This document shows positions 9,508 to 20,100 of a stretch of DNA of 64,000 bases, in pieces (positions within the stretch are counted from its first letter, which is position 1; each line of letters begins with the position of its first letter). The translations under genes and the position numbers were made by a program. The stretch lies in assembly GCF_014696715.1 (NCBI RefSeq), contig NZ_JACJQO010000021.1, positions 42,842-106,841 of the forward strand, in the 5' to 3' direction. Under the pieces are notes generated by a model, which saw only the letters and a program-made list of their open reading frames with translations, was not told where the DNA came from and did not search any database. Source of the stretch: Pseudanabaena sp. FACHB-2040 (lineage in GTDB: Bacteria > Cyanobacteriota > Cyanobacteriia > Phormidesmidales > Phormidesmidaceae).

Positions 9508-10512
9508 ATGAGCGGTGTTTCCCCTGAGTCAATTTCCCTAGATTTTTCTGTGGCCATCTGCACCTACAACGGGGCACAGCGCTTGCCCGAGGTGTTGGAG
9601 TGTTTGCGGCAGCAAGTTGAGGCTGACAACTTGGCTTGGGAAGTGATTGTCATCGACAATAACAGCACAGACAGCACGGCTCAGGTGGTTGAGTCGTTTC
9701 GAGAAAGCTGGCCCAAGGCGGTCGCCTTACGATATGCCATTGAGCGGCAGCAAGGGTTGGCGTTTGCTCGTCACCGGGCGGTGGTTCTGGCCTGCAGTCC
9801 CTGGGTTGGGTTTTTAGACGACGACAATCTGCCCTCGCCAGTTTGGGTGGCTCAGGCCTACCAGTTTGGCCAAGCCCATCCCCAGGCAGGGGCCTTTGGT
9901 AGCCGTCTGCAGGGCGTTTTTGAGGTGGAGCCGCCGCCAAACTTTGAGCGCATTGCCCCCTACTTGGCCCTGACCGATCGAGGTTCTCAGCCGCTGCTGT
10001 ACCAACCCAGTCAAAAGATTTTGCCCCCTGGGGCTGGTCTGGTCGTTCGTCGCCAGGCTTGGGTTGAGCAGGTGCCAGCGGTCCAGGTGCTCAGTGGTCG
10101 ACTGGGCAAAAGTTTGGTGGCCGGAGAAGATCTAGAGGCGGTGCTATACATTCAGCAGGCGAACTGGGAGGTTTGGTACAACCCAACGATGCAGGTTGAC
10201 CACCTAATTCCCAAGAACCGCCTGGAGCGAGCTTACCTGATCAACTTGCTGCGGGCGGTAGGACTGAGCCGCTACCCCACTCGAATGCTGAGTTTTCCGG
10301 CCTGGAGTGGGCCGCTGGTGATGCCGCTATACGCGCTCAATGACTTGCGCAAGATTGCCCGCCAGCTGCTCAAATACGGTCGCGCTGCTTTTACAGATAC
10401 CGTTGCAGCTTCTGAACTGAGCCTGTACTGCTATAGCCTAGTCAGCCCTTTTTACTTTTGGCAGCGAGGGCTGCAGCAGCGGCTAGAGGCCCGGAAGTAC
10501 CCAGAGGGGTGA
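9508..10512 (+). CDS. Family 2 glycosyltransferase (possibly HpsE-like)
   Basis: A GT-A fold transferase of 334 residues. The N-terminal nucleotide-sugar part is clear: 'SVAICTYNGAQRLPEVLECL', 'IVIDNNSTDST' and the metal-binding 'FLDDDNLPSP' (DxD). A later 'GEDLEAVL' supplies the acidic catalytic ED motif. The C-terminal third is moderately hydrophobic, which suggests membrane association. Overall shape and length resemble the enzymes annotated HpsE in hormogonium polysaccharide clusters of filamentous cyanobacteria, but no other hps gene is nearby, so that label is tentative. Confidence 0.85.
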   Translation: MSGVSPESISLDFSVAICTYNGAQRLPEVLECLRQQVEADNLAWEVIVIDNNSTDSTAQVVESFRESWPKAVALRYAIERQQGLAFARHRAVVLACSPWVGFLDDDNLPSPVWVAQAYQFGQAHPQAGAFGSRLQGVFEVEPPPNFERIAPYLALTDRGSQPLLYQPSQKILPPGAGLVVRRQAWVEQVPAVQVLSGRLGKSLVAGEDLEAVLYIQQANWEVWYNPTMQVDHLIPKNRLERAYLINLLRAVGLSRYPTRMLSFPAWSGPLVMPLYALNDLRKIARQLLKYGRAAFTDTVAASELSLYCYSLVSPFYFWQRGLQQRLEARKYPEG

Positions 10513-10656
10513 TGCGATCGCACTTCGGACCGAGCCACTGTAGATAGGAGCATAACCGCTTGTGGTGGAGTCTAAAGGGCTCTCGTTTCCCTCAACGATC
10601 GGTGAAAGGTAAAGGCAAACCGCTCTAAAGTTAAAAAAACTGAACGAGTGATTGCC

Positions 10657-11298
10657 ATGCTGCCGCTTTTTGTCAAAGCCTTTCTGACCCTGTTTGTGGT
10701 GATTGACCCGGTTGGGTTGGCTCCGCTGTACCTAGCGCTGGTGAGCGATCGCACCCCTGAAGAACAAACCCAAATCGCCACTCGCGCCATTGTTGTCTCC
10801 GCCGGAATTCTCGTTGTGTTTGGCTTGACTGGGGCCTATGTGCTGCACTTTTTGGGCATTAGTCTGGAGGCTTTTCAGATTGCGGCTGGGGTACTGCTGT
10901 TTAAGATTGCGCTGGATATGATCTTTGTGCAACAGGAGCGGGAAACCGAGGCTGAAGCCAAAGAAGCTGAAGTGCGCCAGGATGTTAGCGTCTTTCCCCT
11001 AGCCATTCCTCTGATTGCTGGGCCGGGGAGCCTAGCCAGTATTTTGGTGCTGTCGCGGGAGTCGGCCAACTACTACCTGGGCTTGGCTGTGGTGCTAGGG
11101 GCTGCTGGCGTGGTGCTGCTGCTGGCCTACCTGCTGCTGCTGCTGTCAAGGCCGCTAGCGAAAGGGCTCGGCCAGATCGGTATCAATGTTGTGACGCGGG
11201 TGTTAGGAGTGCTGCTGGCAGCGCTGGCAGTACAGTACATGATGGATGGGCTGCTCAGCCTTCTGCAGCTGCCCCCTGCTCAAGCCTTCGGAACCTGA
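10657..11298 (+). CDS. MarC family integral membrane protein
   Basis: A six-helix inner-membrane protein of about 213 residues. The family-typical opening 'FVKAFLTLFVVIDPVGLAPLYLAL' is followed by five more hydrophobic helices, with a charged Glu/Ala-rich loop (about residues 88-108). The closing helices contain 'LARLISR'-like small-residue patterns. Transport or another function of MarC proteins has not been established; the old link to multidrug resistance was withdrawn. A GTG at 10648 is an alternative start adding three residues. It stands 86 bases before the antiporter gene on the same strand. Confidence 0.85.
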   Translation: MLPLFVKAFLTLFVVIDPVGLAPLYLALVSDRTPEEQTQIATRAIVVSAGILVVFGLTGAYVLHFLGISLEAFQIAAGVLLFKIALDMIFVQQERETEAEAKEAEVRQDVSVFPLAIPLIAGPGSLASILVLSRESANYYLGLAVVLGAAGVVLLLAYLLLLLSRPLAKGLGQIGINVVTRVLGVLLAALAVQYMMDGLLSLLQLPPAQAFGT

Positions 11299-11383
11299 TT
11301 CTATCTCAGGGTGTATGGTGCGTTATCCTGGGGCGGGGTAGGGTCTTGCAGGCCCCTAATGTCTAGATGATTAAGGCGTTTGC

Positions 11384-13405
11384 ATGAATTTACTGGCTCA
11401 AGCGAGTGGCCTGTTTGCTGGACCCATTCAAGATCCGGTTCAGGTTTTCCTGATCATTGTGGCCATCATGCTGCTGGCCCCGCTGATCTTCGAGCGGCTG
11501 AAGATGCCCGGTTTGATTGGACTCATTCTGGCCGGAGTGCTGGTAGGGCCGCACGGCCTCAACATTCTGGCGCGCGACGCCACTATTGAGCTGCTGGGGA
11601 CGGTGGGGCTGCTGTTCCTGATGTTCTTAGGTGGGCTGGAGACAAGCCTGGGCGATCTCAAGGGCAGTGCTGGCAAGACTGCGACCTTCGGCCTAGCGAC
11701 GTTTCTATTGCCAATGGCCCTGGGTACTGGGGCGATGCTGGCAATTGGCTACTCGCCGCTGGCAGCGATTTTGGTGGCCTCTTGTTTTGCCTCTCATACT
11801 CTGGTGTCGCTGCCGATTTTGAGCCGATTGGGGCTGATGCGATCGCAATCTGTCACCGTCACCCTGGGCGCAACCCTGATCACCAACATTCTGGCCCTGC
11901 TGGTGCTGGCGGTGGTGGTGCGGGCTACCAGTGGCGAACTGACGCTGAGCTTCTGGCTGTTTCTGATTCCGGCGCTGATTATTTACACGGCGGCTACTCT
12001 GCTGGGCGTGCCTTATCTAGGGCGCTGGTTTTTTCGCAAGTTCGGCCACGACGAAAGTGCTGAATTTGTGTTTGTGCTGGCCACCCTGTTCGTGGTGTCG
12101 GTGGTCGCTGATCTGATTCAGATCGAGCCGATCGTGGGTGCGTTTTTGGCGGGCATTGCCCTCACCCCGCTAATTCCACAGCTCAGCCCGCTCATGAACC
12201 GGCTGCAGTTTATTGGCAACACTCTGTTCGTGCCTTTTTTCCTGATTTCGGTGGGCATGCTGGTCGATCCGCTGGTGCTGGTGCGGCAGCCACAGTCGAT
12301 TATGGTGGCGCTGGTGATGATTGCGGCAGAGGTGTCGAGCAAGTTTTTGGCTGCCTTTGGGGCAGGCAAGCTGTTTAAGTTTTCTTTTCCCAACATCATG
12401 GTGATGTTTGGCATGTCGGTCGCCCAAGCTGCGTCTACCCTGGCTGCGATCACTGTAGCCTTTGATATCGAACTGGTAGATGAGCTAACTGTCAATGGCA
12501 CCATCGCCATGATCCTGGTGAGCTGCATTCTTTCGCCCTGGATTACAACCCATTGGGGAAAGAAAATGCAGCCTGAGTCCGGCACGTCTGCAACCGGAGA
12601 GGTTATGGGGCTGCTAGGCGATCGCGTCCTGGTGCCTGTATCTAACCCCAGTACAGAAAACAACCTTCTGCAGCTAGCTCTGATTCTGGTCAAGCGCGGT
12701 GAAGGCACCGTCCTGCCGATCCACGTCATTGCCAGCGTGGATGAACAAATTCGGCAGCCCGCGCTGATTCAGCAGCAGCAGCTCCTGGAAACGGCTGAAA
12801 CCGTAGCCCACGCTGCTGTTGTTCAAGTAGAGACGATTGGCCGGGTCGATGATTCAATTGACAAAGGCATTATTCGAGCAGCGGCAGAGAAGCGAGCCAG
12901 CCTGATTATCTGCGGTTGGAAGGGATATTCGACCTACCGGGAAAACTTCTTTGGCGGGGTACTCGACAACATTGTGCGGCTAGCAACCGTTCCCGTTTTG
13001 ATCACTCGGTTTCCCGAACCTCTGCAAAATGCTCAGCGCATCGTGCTGGCGGCTACCGAGATGGAAACGAGCCCCTACGAATTTGAGCAGGCAATCATCC
13101 TAGCTAAGACCCTCTCAGATGAGCTGAAGGCTCCTCTCCACCTGATTCAGTTCGTAGCCGATCCGAAGCGGAGCCGTCTGGCTGAGCTGGACCTTGACCT
13201 GATTGAGGAGTCCTTGCCAGTGCATCGGGTTCACGGCAACTTCTCGGGCAAGGTCTCTCGGTTTTTAGACCCAGGTGATTTGCTGCTGCTGACGACAGGC
13301 ACCCGCCGCATTGGTCAACCCGTTTTAGGCAAGGCCCCTGAAGCAGTTGCTCGCCGCTGCCCGAAAAACTCAATCATCACTCTCCATTTTCCCCGTCTGC
13401 TGTAG
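11384..13405 (+). CDS. CPA2 family cation:proton antiporter with C-terminal Usp-like region
   Basis: A monovalent cation/H+ exchanger of 673 residues. About 12 hydrophobic helices fill residues 15-395 ('LLAPLIFERLKMPGLIGLILAGVLVGP', then 'VGLLFLMFLGGLE' and 'VGAFLAGIALTP'), typical of Kef/NapA-type transporters. The cytoplasmic C-terminus (about 410-673) contains two repeats of the universal-stress-protein fold ('DRVLVPVSNPSTE...' and 'QRIVLAATEMET...'), a common regulatory tail in cyanobacterial antiporters. The last 29 bases overlap the tail of the convergent diiron gene. Confidence 0.9.
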   Translation: MNLLAQASGLFAGPIQDPVQVFLIIVAIMLLAPLIFERLKMPGLIGLILAGVLVGPHGLNILARDATIELLGTVGLLFLMFLGGLETSLGDLKGSAGKTATFGLATFLLPMALGTGAMLAIGYSPLAAILVASCFASHTLVSLPILSRLGLMRSQSVTVTLGATLITNILALLVLAVVVRATSGELTLSFWLFLIPALIIYTAATLLGVPYLGRWFFRKFGHDESAEFVFVLATLFVVSVVADLIQIEPIVGAFLAGIALTPLIPQLSPLMNRLQFIGNTLFVPFFLISVGMLVDPLVLVRQPQSIMVALVMIAAEVSSKFLAAFGAGKLFKFSFPNIMVMFGMSVAQAASTLAAITVAFDIELVDELTVNGTIAMILVSCILSPWITTHWGKKMQPESGTSATGEVMGLLGDRVLVPVSNPSTENNLLQLALILVKRGEGTVLPIHVIASVDEQIRQPALIQQQQLLETAETVAHAAVVQVETIGRVDDSIDKGIIRAAAEKRASLIICGWKGYSTYRENFFGGVLDNIVRLATVPVLITRFPEPLQNAQRIVLAATEMETSPYEFEQAIILAKTLSDELKAPLHLIQFVADPKRSRLAELDLDLIEESLPVHRVHGNFSGKVSRFLDPGDLLLLTTGTRRIGQPVLGKAPEAVARRCPKNSIITLHFPRLL

Positions 13406-14360
13406 AGCCCCAGTTAGCGGCGTAGCTGTGGGCTCTGGCGATCGCCATCAAGCGATCGCAATTAGTCGGGCTAATCTTGCTAAACGTTTTAACGAAGTGG
13501 CTGTGCACCAGGCCAGAGCCGATAAACGTCCAGCGATAGGCTCTTTCCTGCACCGCCTGAATCGTCTGCCGCTCAGCCTCAGTGTAGGCATGGCCGGTAG
13601 CGTGAGTTAGGCTCTCAATGTCGAGCTGCACCTGAGTCATTAGGCCCTGGTTAAGAAATTCAATCAGTCTGAAGAAGTCTTCTACTCCGGCAGCAATGCC
13701 AGCTGCGTCTAAATCGGCCGCCACCTTTTCCACCATCAGGGTATCTAGGGCGGTGTGCTGAGCTTCCTCTAGCCAGTGGTGCCGCAGCAGGCTACAAAAC
13801 TGTACATCCAACGTTTCGAGATAGTTGTCCCGCACGCTTTCCAGGTAGTGGCGCTGGGTCATCCACTCCACATAGAGAATCATCAAAATTACGCTCAGGG
13901 GATGGTGCTGGAGCACCAGATCGGCAATCTCCTGAACGGGGCCAATGGTTTCGCACCGGCTACCAAAGCCGCACTCAAATTCTTCGGCAAAGCCGCGAAA
14001 CAGGCGAATGTGCTTGCCTTCCTCCTCAGCAAAGTGCAGCAGCGCTTGAACTGCTACCCAGTCACTGCTGCCCAGGTGGTGTATGTGGTCGATCACCGTG
14101 GGCACGATGCATTCTTCGACCAGACTAAAGATGTGCAGATAGCTATTGCCCCGAATCTGATTGAGCTTCAGCTTTTCGTAGCTGCTGAGAAAGGGAATGT
14201 CGTTGACCCGAGCCAGCGTTTCGGGCATGAATCGTTTGGTAAAGTCTATTCTCCTATCGCCATTGAGAATGTCTTCAACTCGCCAGTTAACTTTGAGGGC
14301 GCTCTTGTGGGCCTGCTGGTAGCTGTAGGTAGTGGTTTGGGGGAAGATGATTGCCGTCAT
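13377..14360 (-). CDS. Ferritin-like diiron protein (AurF-like oxygenase candidate)
   Basis: A 327-residue all-helical protein with two complete Glu-Glu-x-x-His signatures: 'FAEEEGKH' (about residues 109-116) and 'WLEEAQHTALD' (about 194-204). An earlier Glu in 'LVEECIVPTV' and further His residues complete the pattern. This matches carboxylate-bridged diiron enzymes such as the AurF/CmlI N-oxygenases and related redox proteins. No biosynthetic cluster surrounds it, so the substrate is unknown. It is transcribed toward the antiporter and overlaps its 3' end. It could instead be a non-catalytic iron-binding ferritin relative. Confidence 0.7.
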   Translation of the reverse strand: MTAIIFPQTTTYSYQQAHKSALKVNWRVEDILNGDRRIDFTKRFMPETLARVNDIPFLSSYEKLKLNQIRGNSYLHIFSLVEECIVPTVIDHIHHLGSSDWVAVQALLHFAEEEGKHIRLFRGFAEEFECGFGSRCETIGPVQEIADLVLQHHPLSVILMILYVEWMTQRHYLESVRDNYLETLDVQFCSLLRHHWLEEAQHTALDTLMVEKVAADLDAAGIAAGVEDFFRLIEFLNQGLMTQVQLDIESLTHATGHAYTEAERQTIQAVQERAYRWTFIGSGLVHSHFVKTFSKISPTNCDRLMAIARAHSYAANWGSTADGENGE

Positions 14361-14781
14361 AGGATGTAGGCGGTATGGGGGGAAGGGCTCCTTGTGATTG
14401 GCAGCCTAGGGGGGAAGTAGGCTGACAACTGTCACCTTAAGCAGAGAGCGAGAAGAAACCGAGAACAGCCTCAAAAGATTGGGAAAGCTTGTGTCCTAGC
14501 TGCTGTTGTCAAGTTGCCTGCCTGGCGGAGGGAACCCCTCAGCAATCCTCTAAGCTAACTCTGCACTTCTGGCCGAACAGCTTGCGGGAATTGAGGAAAA
14601 TCCTTTTAAATGGAAACTATCAGGAAATATAGAGACCACTAGCAGATTTTGTTAACAGGGTTTGGGGCAAAGCTAGTGGATGTTCTCTGTGCAACGACAG
14701 GGTGAAAACTGCAGTGCCGCCCGATGTGTGGCCAAGCCTGCACGGTAAAGTCAATTAATCGCTCTGCTGGACCCTTGGCCC
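14361..14781. other. Divergent intergenic region (421 bases)
   Basis: No gene is visible. The region separates the diiron gene from the response regulator, so it must hold both promoters. The only structure found is a spaced inverted repeat, CCACTAGC/GCTAGTGG (14636-14643 and 14672-14679, 28 bases apart), 103 bases upstream of the regulator ATG. Confidence 0.6.
14636..14679. promoter_or_regulatory. Spaced perfect 8-bp inverted repeat upstream of the response regulator
   Basis: CCACTAGC and GCTAGTGG match perfectly across a 28-base spacer. It could be an operator for the adjacent OmpR-like winged-helix regulator or a loose hairpin; the role is unproven. Confidence 0.35.
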
Positions 14782-17088
14782 ATGAGAATTTTGCTGATTG
14801 AAGACGATGAGATTTTAGCGGAGCGGCTAACAGAATCTCTCGCCAGTCAAAACTATGTAGTCGATGCCGTTGCCGACGGTCAGCTGGGTCTCGAATATGC
14901 CCAGGGGACTGACTACGACCTAATTTTGACCGATGTCGGATTGCCCCACCTAGATGGCATTACCCTGTGTCAGCGGCTGCGGGCTGCGGGCTGCTCTACC
15001 CCAATTCTGCTAATGACGGCTCGCGATGCTCCAGATGAGCGGGTTCGAGGACTCGATGCCGGAGCTGACGATCACCTGATCAAGCCGCTTAACCTAGATG
15101 AACTCCATGCTCGGCTGCGGGCGTTGCTGCGTCGGGGGGAAGTGGCTGCAACGGCGGTGCTGTCATTGGGACCGCTGCGGCTCAATCCGGTGAGCTGCCA
15201 GGTCACCTATGCCGACCAGCTTTTGAAATTGACGCCTAAAGAGTACAACCTGCTGGAGCTGTTTCTACGCAATCCGGCGCGGGTATTTAGCCGGGGGCAA
15301 ATCATTGAGCATCTCTGGAATTTTGATGACCCGCCCCTGGAAGATAGCGTTAAGGCTCACGTCAAGGGGCTCCGCCGCAAGCTCAAGCAGGCCGATTCGC
15401 TGGAGTGGATTGAAAATGTTTACGGCCTAGGCTACCGGCTGAATCCAGATGTGTTGAACCTTGACGAGGCCCAAGCTGCTGTGGATCAAGCTGCCCACGC
15501 GGCTGCACTGCCTGCCCCTATGGGGCCGCTAGAGCAGGATTTTCGGCAGGCGATGGGAGGGCTGTGGCAGCAGTACCAGGGGCTGATGGCAGAGCGGTTA
15601 GGCAGCTTGCAGGCAGCTGCCCAAGCTATTCAGGCAGGAACTTTGAGTGAGGCTCTGCGGCAGTCCGGGATGCAGGCGGCCCATAAGCTGGCCGGGGTGC
15701 TGGGCATGTTTGAGTGCGATGAGGGCACTGCGATCGCACGTCAGCTAGAAACCCTACTAGAGTCTTCACCCGCTCCTGCAGCCCAAACCGTAGTCGATCT
15801 GGTGCAGCAGCTAGCGGCGCAGATGGCGCTATCGGCTCAGCCAGCAGCGGCTCCCAGCGAACCTGTTGCCCTGCTGCTGGTTACCCTAGACCCTGAGCTA
15901 AGTGCAGAACTACAGGCATTAGCGGCAGCGGCAGAGCTGAGCTGGGTCGAAGCCACCACCCTAGCCGAGGCCCAGGCCCTAGTGCAGCAGCGCAAGCCAG
16001 AGCGAGTGGTTCTAGAAATTGCCTCGGCCAGTCAGTGGACGGAGAGCCTGACCTTTCTCCACAGCCTCACCACCCAGACGCCCCCCGTATCTGCCCTAGC
16101 GCTGACCACGCTAGATAGTTTGGTAGATCGAGTTGCGATCGCACGGGCTCTGACCGGACAGCTCGGCCAAACCAGCAGCCAACGGCTACTTGTCAAGCCC
16201 GTCACCGCCACCCAAGTGTGGAGCCAGCTCATCCCAGGCTGGCGGCTCAGCCCCCTCACTCGCGCCCAGGTGCTGGTAGTAGACGACGACCCCCTCATTC
16301 CTGCTGCCCTGCGCCCCCTGCTAGAACCATGGGGCCTGGGCGTAGTCGGGCTAGCCTCTCCCCAGCAGTTTTGGGACGTGCTCAACAGAGTTGCCCCCGA
16401 CCTGCTGATCCTAGACGTAGAGATGCCCCAATTTAGCGGCATTGACCTCTGCCAGGCAGTGCGCGTTGACCCCCACTGGCAAAACCTGCCCATCCTGTTT
16501 CTAACCGCCCACCAAGACCGCGATACTGTGCAGCAGGTGTTTACAGCAGGCGCAGATGACTTTATCACCAAACCGATTGTGGGGCCGGAGCTGCTGACCC
16601 GCATTCTCAACCGGCTAGAGCGCAATCAGCTTCTGCAGACAGTGTCTCGACGCGACCCCCTAACCGGCCTCTTAAACTACACTCAGTCCCGGCAAGCACT
16701 GACCGATCTGCTTCAGCAAACCAACGCCGGTTCCCTAGCCCTGCTAAAGCTAGTCGATCTAGGCAACCTCCAGACCCGCTGCGGCCCCGAAACCGTTTAC
16801 CAAATCCTGCAGCACTGGGGTTCCCAGATCCAGTCAGGGCTTCGCAACTCAGACATTGCGGGCTACTGGGGCAACGGAGAAATCATTGTAGGTATGGCAG
16901 GCCTCAATCAACCCGAGGCCACCGATATGCTAGCCCCCCTCTGCCAACGCCTGCGGCAGCACATCGTAACCCTACCCACTGGAGAACGCCTCCAGCCCGA
17001 ACTTGCGATCGCGCTTACCTCATACCCCGAAAACAGCACCGATCTGTTCACCCTCTACCAATCGCTCGTCAAAAGCATCACCCCTTAG
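14782..17088 (+). CDS. Six-module response regulator: REC, OmpR winged helix, Hpt, pseudo-REC, REC, degenerate GGDEF
   Basis: A 768-residue phosphorelay hub. REC1 (1-118) has the acidic pocket IEDDE, phospho-acceptor D51 and a KPL lysine. An OmpR-type winged helix (about 130-225) implies DNA binding. An Hpt domain (about 245-345) carries H301 in AAHKLAG. A receiver-like fold (about 360-485) has lost its acceptor Asp ('VVLEIASAS') but keeps 'LVKPVT'. REC2 (about 492-610) has 'VDDD', D545 and 'ITKPI'. A diguanylate-cyclase-like domain (about 625-765) starts DPLTGLLN, but its GGDEF loop is GNGEI, so catalysis is unlikely. Probably it integrates signals from the kinases downstream. Confidence 0.9.
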   Translation: MRILLIEDDEILAERLTESLASQNYVVDAVADGQLGLEYAQGTDYDLILTDVGLPHLDGITLCQRLRAAGCSTPILLMTARDAPDERVRGLDAGADDHLIKPLNLDELHARLRALLRRGEVAATAVLSLGPLRLNPVSCQVTYADQLLKLTPKEYNLLELFLRNPARVFSRGQIIEHLWNFDDPPLEDSVKAHVKGLRRKLKQADSLEWIENVYGLGYRLNPDVLNLDEAQAAVDQAAHAAALPAPMGPLEQDFRQAMGGLWQQYQGLMAERLGSLQAAAQAIQAGTLSEALRQSGMQAAHKLAGVLGMFECDEGTAIARQLETLLESSPAPAAQTVVDLVQQLAAQMALSAQPAAAPSEPVALLLVTLDPELSAELQALAAAAELSWVEATTLAEAQALVQQRKPERVVLEIASASQWTESLTFLHSLTTQTPPVSALALTTLDSLVDRVAIARALTGQLGQTSSQRLLVKPVTATQVWSQLIPGWRLSPLTRAQVLVVDDDPLIPAALRPLLEPWGLGVVGLASPQQFWDVLNRVAPDLLILDVEMPQFSGIDLCQAVRVDPHWQNLPILFLTAHQDRDTVQQVFTAGADDFITKPIVGPELLTRILNRLERNQLLQTVSRRDPLTGLLNYTQSRQALTDLLQQTNAGSLALLKLVDLGNLQTRCGPETVYQILQHWGSQIQSGLRNSDIAGYWGNGEIIVGMAGLNQPEATDMLAPLCQRLRQHIVTLPTGERLQPELAIALTSYPENSTDLFTLYQSLVKSITP

Positions 17089-17195
17089 CCCCCTCCCCGC
17101 GTCTCCCCTCCTCGGGCCTCCCCAAATTTTCCCGATTAGCCATTACAGTTAGGCTTGGATTAGTCTTGACTGCAGGCCGACTTACGCTAACCCCC

Positions 17196-20100
17196 ATGAG
17201 CGTCAACCCGGAAGAACTGGTCAAACCCCTTTCCGGCCCTCTCGATATTCTGACAGTAGCGCTCAACAGCGTTGCCGATGCCCTGGTCTGGACTGACTGC
17301 CAGGGACAGGTTTTGGGCTGCAATGCTGCCTTTGAGAGGTTAGTAGGGCAGAGCAGCGGTCAGGCGCAGCAGCTACCGCTGTGGCAGCTTTTACCCTTAC
17401 GGCAGCAGCACCAGCTTGTAGAGCCACAAAATTATCCCTCGTACCAAATTTTGCAGGGCTGTTACACCCCGTGTGAATACGAGCTGCAGCTGAGCGACCA
17501 GCGCTTAATTTTGGAGGTCTCTGGCAATCGGGTCGATAGCAGCGGTGAGCCCGTCGCACTTTTGACAATCCGAGATCTTACCCGCACTAGGGCGGCTGCT
17601 CAAACGCGAGCTGAAACCCTATCGCTGCTCCAGGCGGCCCTGGAATCCACTGCAGACGGCGTGTTCGTGGTGGCCCGTAACGGTCAGGTGTTGGCCTACA
17701 ATCAAAAGTTCGTGCGGATGTGGGGTGTGCCCAAGCATCTGCTGGCTGCTGATACCAACCCCCCTGAGCGGTTTCAGTACTTGGCGGAGCAGACAACCGA
17801 TCCAGAGGAGTTTAAGGCCAGGGTCTTGTATCTGTTTGACCAAACTCCCGAAGCAGCAGTTTTTGATCGGCTAACGATGAAAGATGGCCGCATCTTTGAG
17901 CGCTATTCTCAGCCTCAATGGTTAGAGGGCCGCATTGTAGGCCGAATCTGGAGCTATCGGGACATCACCAAACGCCAGCAGGCAGAGATTGCCCTGCAGC
18001 AGCGAGAAGAGAAATATCGGGCTATTTTTGAAAACTCCCAGGTGGGCATTGGCCGCACTCGCATCTGGGACGGGCTGATCTTAGAGGCCAACCAGCGCTT
18101 TGCCCAGATTATGGGCTATGCCTCGCCCACCGAGCTAATCGGTCAGGTTCATACCCAAGATTTCTATGCCAACCCTCAAGATCGGCATGAGCTGGTGGCG
18201 GCACTGCAGCGCCAAGGCGGCGTTCATGACTTTGAGGTGCAGCTGCTGCGCCGGGATGGCTCTCTCATCTGGGGGCTGCTGTCTCTGCGGACAAATCTGG
18301 CCGAAGACTGCCTAGAGTTTGTGATTACGGATATTAGCGATCGCAAACGTGTCGAAGCAGATCGCCAGCGAGCCGAAGCCGCTCTGCGCCAGCGGGAAGC
18401 CGAGTACCGCCTGCTGGTAGAAACGGCCAACTCCGTCATTTTGAAATGGGATACCCGGGGCAGCGTGCTGTATCTCAATGACTACGGCCAAAAATTCTTT
18501 GGCTATGAGTTAGAAGAGATTGTGGGGCACAGTGTGGTGGGTACGATTGTGCCCGAAACTGAAACCACTGGGCGCGATCTGGAAGACCTGATGGTTAACC
18601 TCTGTGAGCACCCCGAACGCTACACGTTCAATGAGAACGAAAACTGCTGTAAAGACGGTCGCCGCGTCTGGATCGCTTGGGCCAACAAGCCCATTTACAA
18701 TGAGCAGGGCCAGCTGACAGGCATTCTCTCGGTAGGGGCCGATGTGACCGAGCGCAGACGTTTAGAAGAAAATCTGCGCCAGTCTCAACAGTTTTTCAAC
18801 ATGATTGTGGAAAACATTCCCATCACCGTCTTTACCAAGAACATTCGGGCGGGGTTTCGCTACGAGCTGATCAACCAAAACTGCGAACGTATCTTAGGCT
18901 TTACCCGGCAAGAGGGCATGGGTAAGACTGATTATGACCTGCTGCCCCAGCCCCTAGCCGATCACTATCGGGTCCAGGATTTAGCGGTAGTGGCTCAAGG
19001 CACTGCAATGGAAACCTCAGAAGAGGTGATCTTGCCTCGCAGTGGGGAAAAGGTTTTTCTGCGCAGCGTCAAACTGCCGCTGTTTGACCGTCACGGCAAC
19101 CCTTCTTATCTGCTGGGCATCTCCGAAGACTTTACTGAACGACAGCAGCGGGAAGAAGCCTTACGCCTGATTGTAGAGGGCACAGCATCTGCCACTGGAG
19201 AAGAGTTTTTTCGCACCTGCGTCAGCTACCTGGCTCGGGTACTGCGGGTGCGCTATGCCTTCATTGCCCAGTTCACTGAGGCAGGCCACGCCCAAACGCT
19301 GGCCTATTGGGCCGATGGAGACATTGCTGAAAACTTTGACTACGCGATTGCCGGAACCCCCTGTTCAGAGATGGTGCCGGGCCAGCTGCTTTGCTACCCC
19401 CAAGAGGTAAAGCTACAGTTCCCCAACTCTCCCCGGCTGCAGAGCATGACGGCTGAGAGCTATTTGGGCGCACCGCTGCTTGATGCTGCTGGTCAAATGC
19501 TGGGCCATCTAGCCGTATTGGACGACAAGCCCATGTCTGAAGATACTGGCCGAGAGTCGATTCTGCGCATTTTTGCTGCTAGAGCGGGAGCCGAGCTGAA
19601 GCGGATGCAGGCCGAAAAAGAGCTGCGGGACAGCGAGGAGCGCTTTAGAACTCTAATTGCCAACCTGCCTGGAGCGGCTTACCGCTGCCACGACGATGAA
19701 AACTGGACGCTGACCTTCCTCAGTGAGTCCTTTGAGCAAATTACGGGCTATCCCGTCTCAGACTTCGTCCATAACCGAACTCGCAATATTAATGACATTT
19801 CCCTGGCCGATGCTGCTCAAGTCAGAGCCGCAATCCAGACTGCCTTGGCCGAGCGCCAGCCCTATATTCTGGAGTACCCCATTGCCCATGCCGATGGCAG
19901 CATCCGCTGGATATATGAAAAGGGCCAGGGTATTTTTGATGCCGCAGGCCAGCTGCTGTGGTTAGACGGGGTAATGTTTGACATTAGCGATCGCAAACAG
20001 GCCGAAACCCTGCTCAATAGCCAAAAGCAGGTGCTAGAGCGAATTGCTGCCGGGGCACCTCTCGTCGAGACGCTAACCCTGCTGATCGACACCTTTGAAC

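Noticed and set aside
12118..12729. 203-codon minus-strand ORF inside the antiporter gene
   Set aside because: Shadow of a high-GC coding strand; Ser/Thr/Arg-rich composition without a fold, opposite a clear transporter.
13776..14369. 197-codon plus-strand ORF opposite the diiron gene
   Set aside because: The opposite strand has two metal-binding EExxH motifs and normal composition; this frame has no domain.
16032..16625. 197-codon minus-strand ORF inside the response regulator
   Set aside because: Antisense shadow of the pseudo-REC and REC2 coding region; Ser/Arg/Trp-rich and not protein-like.
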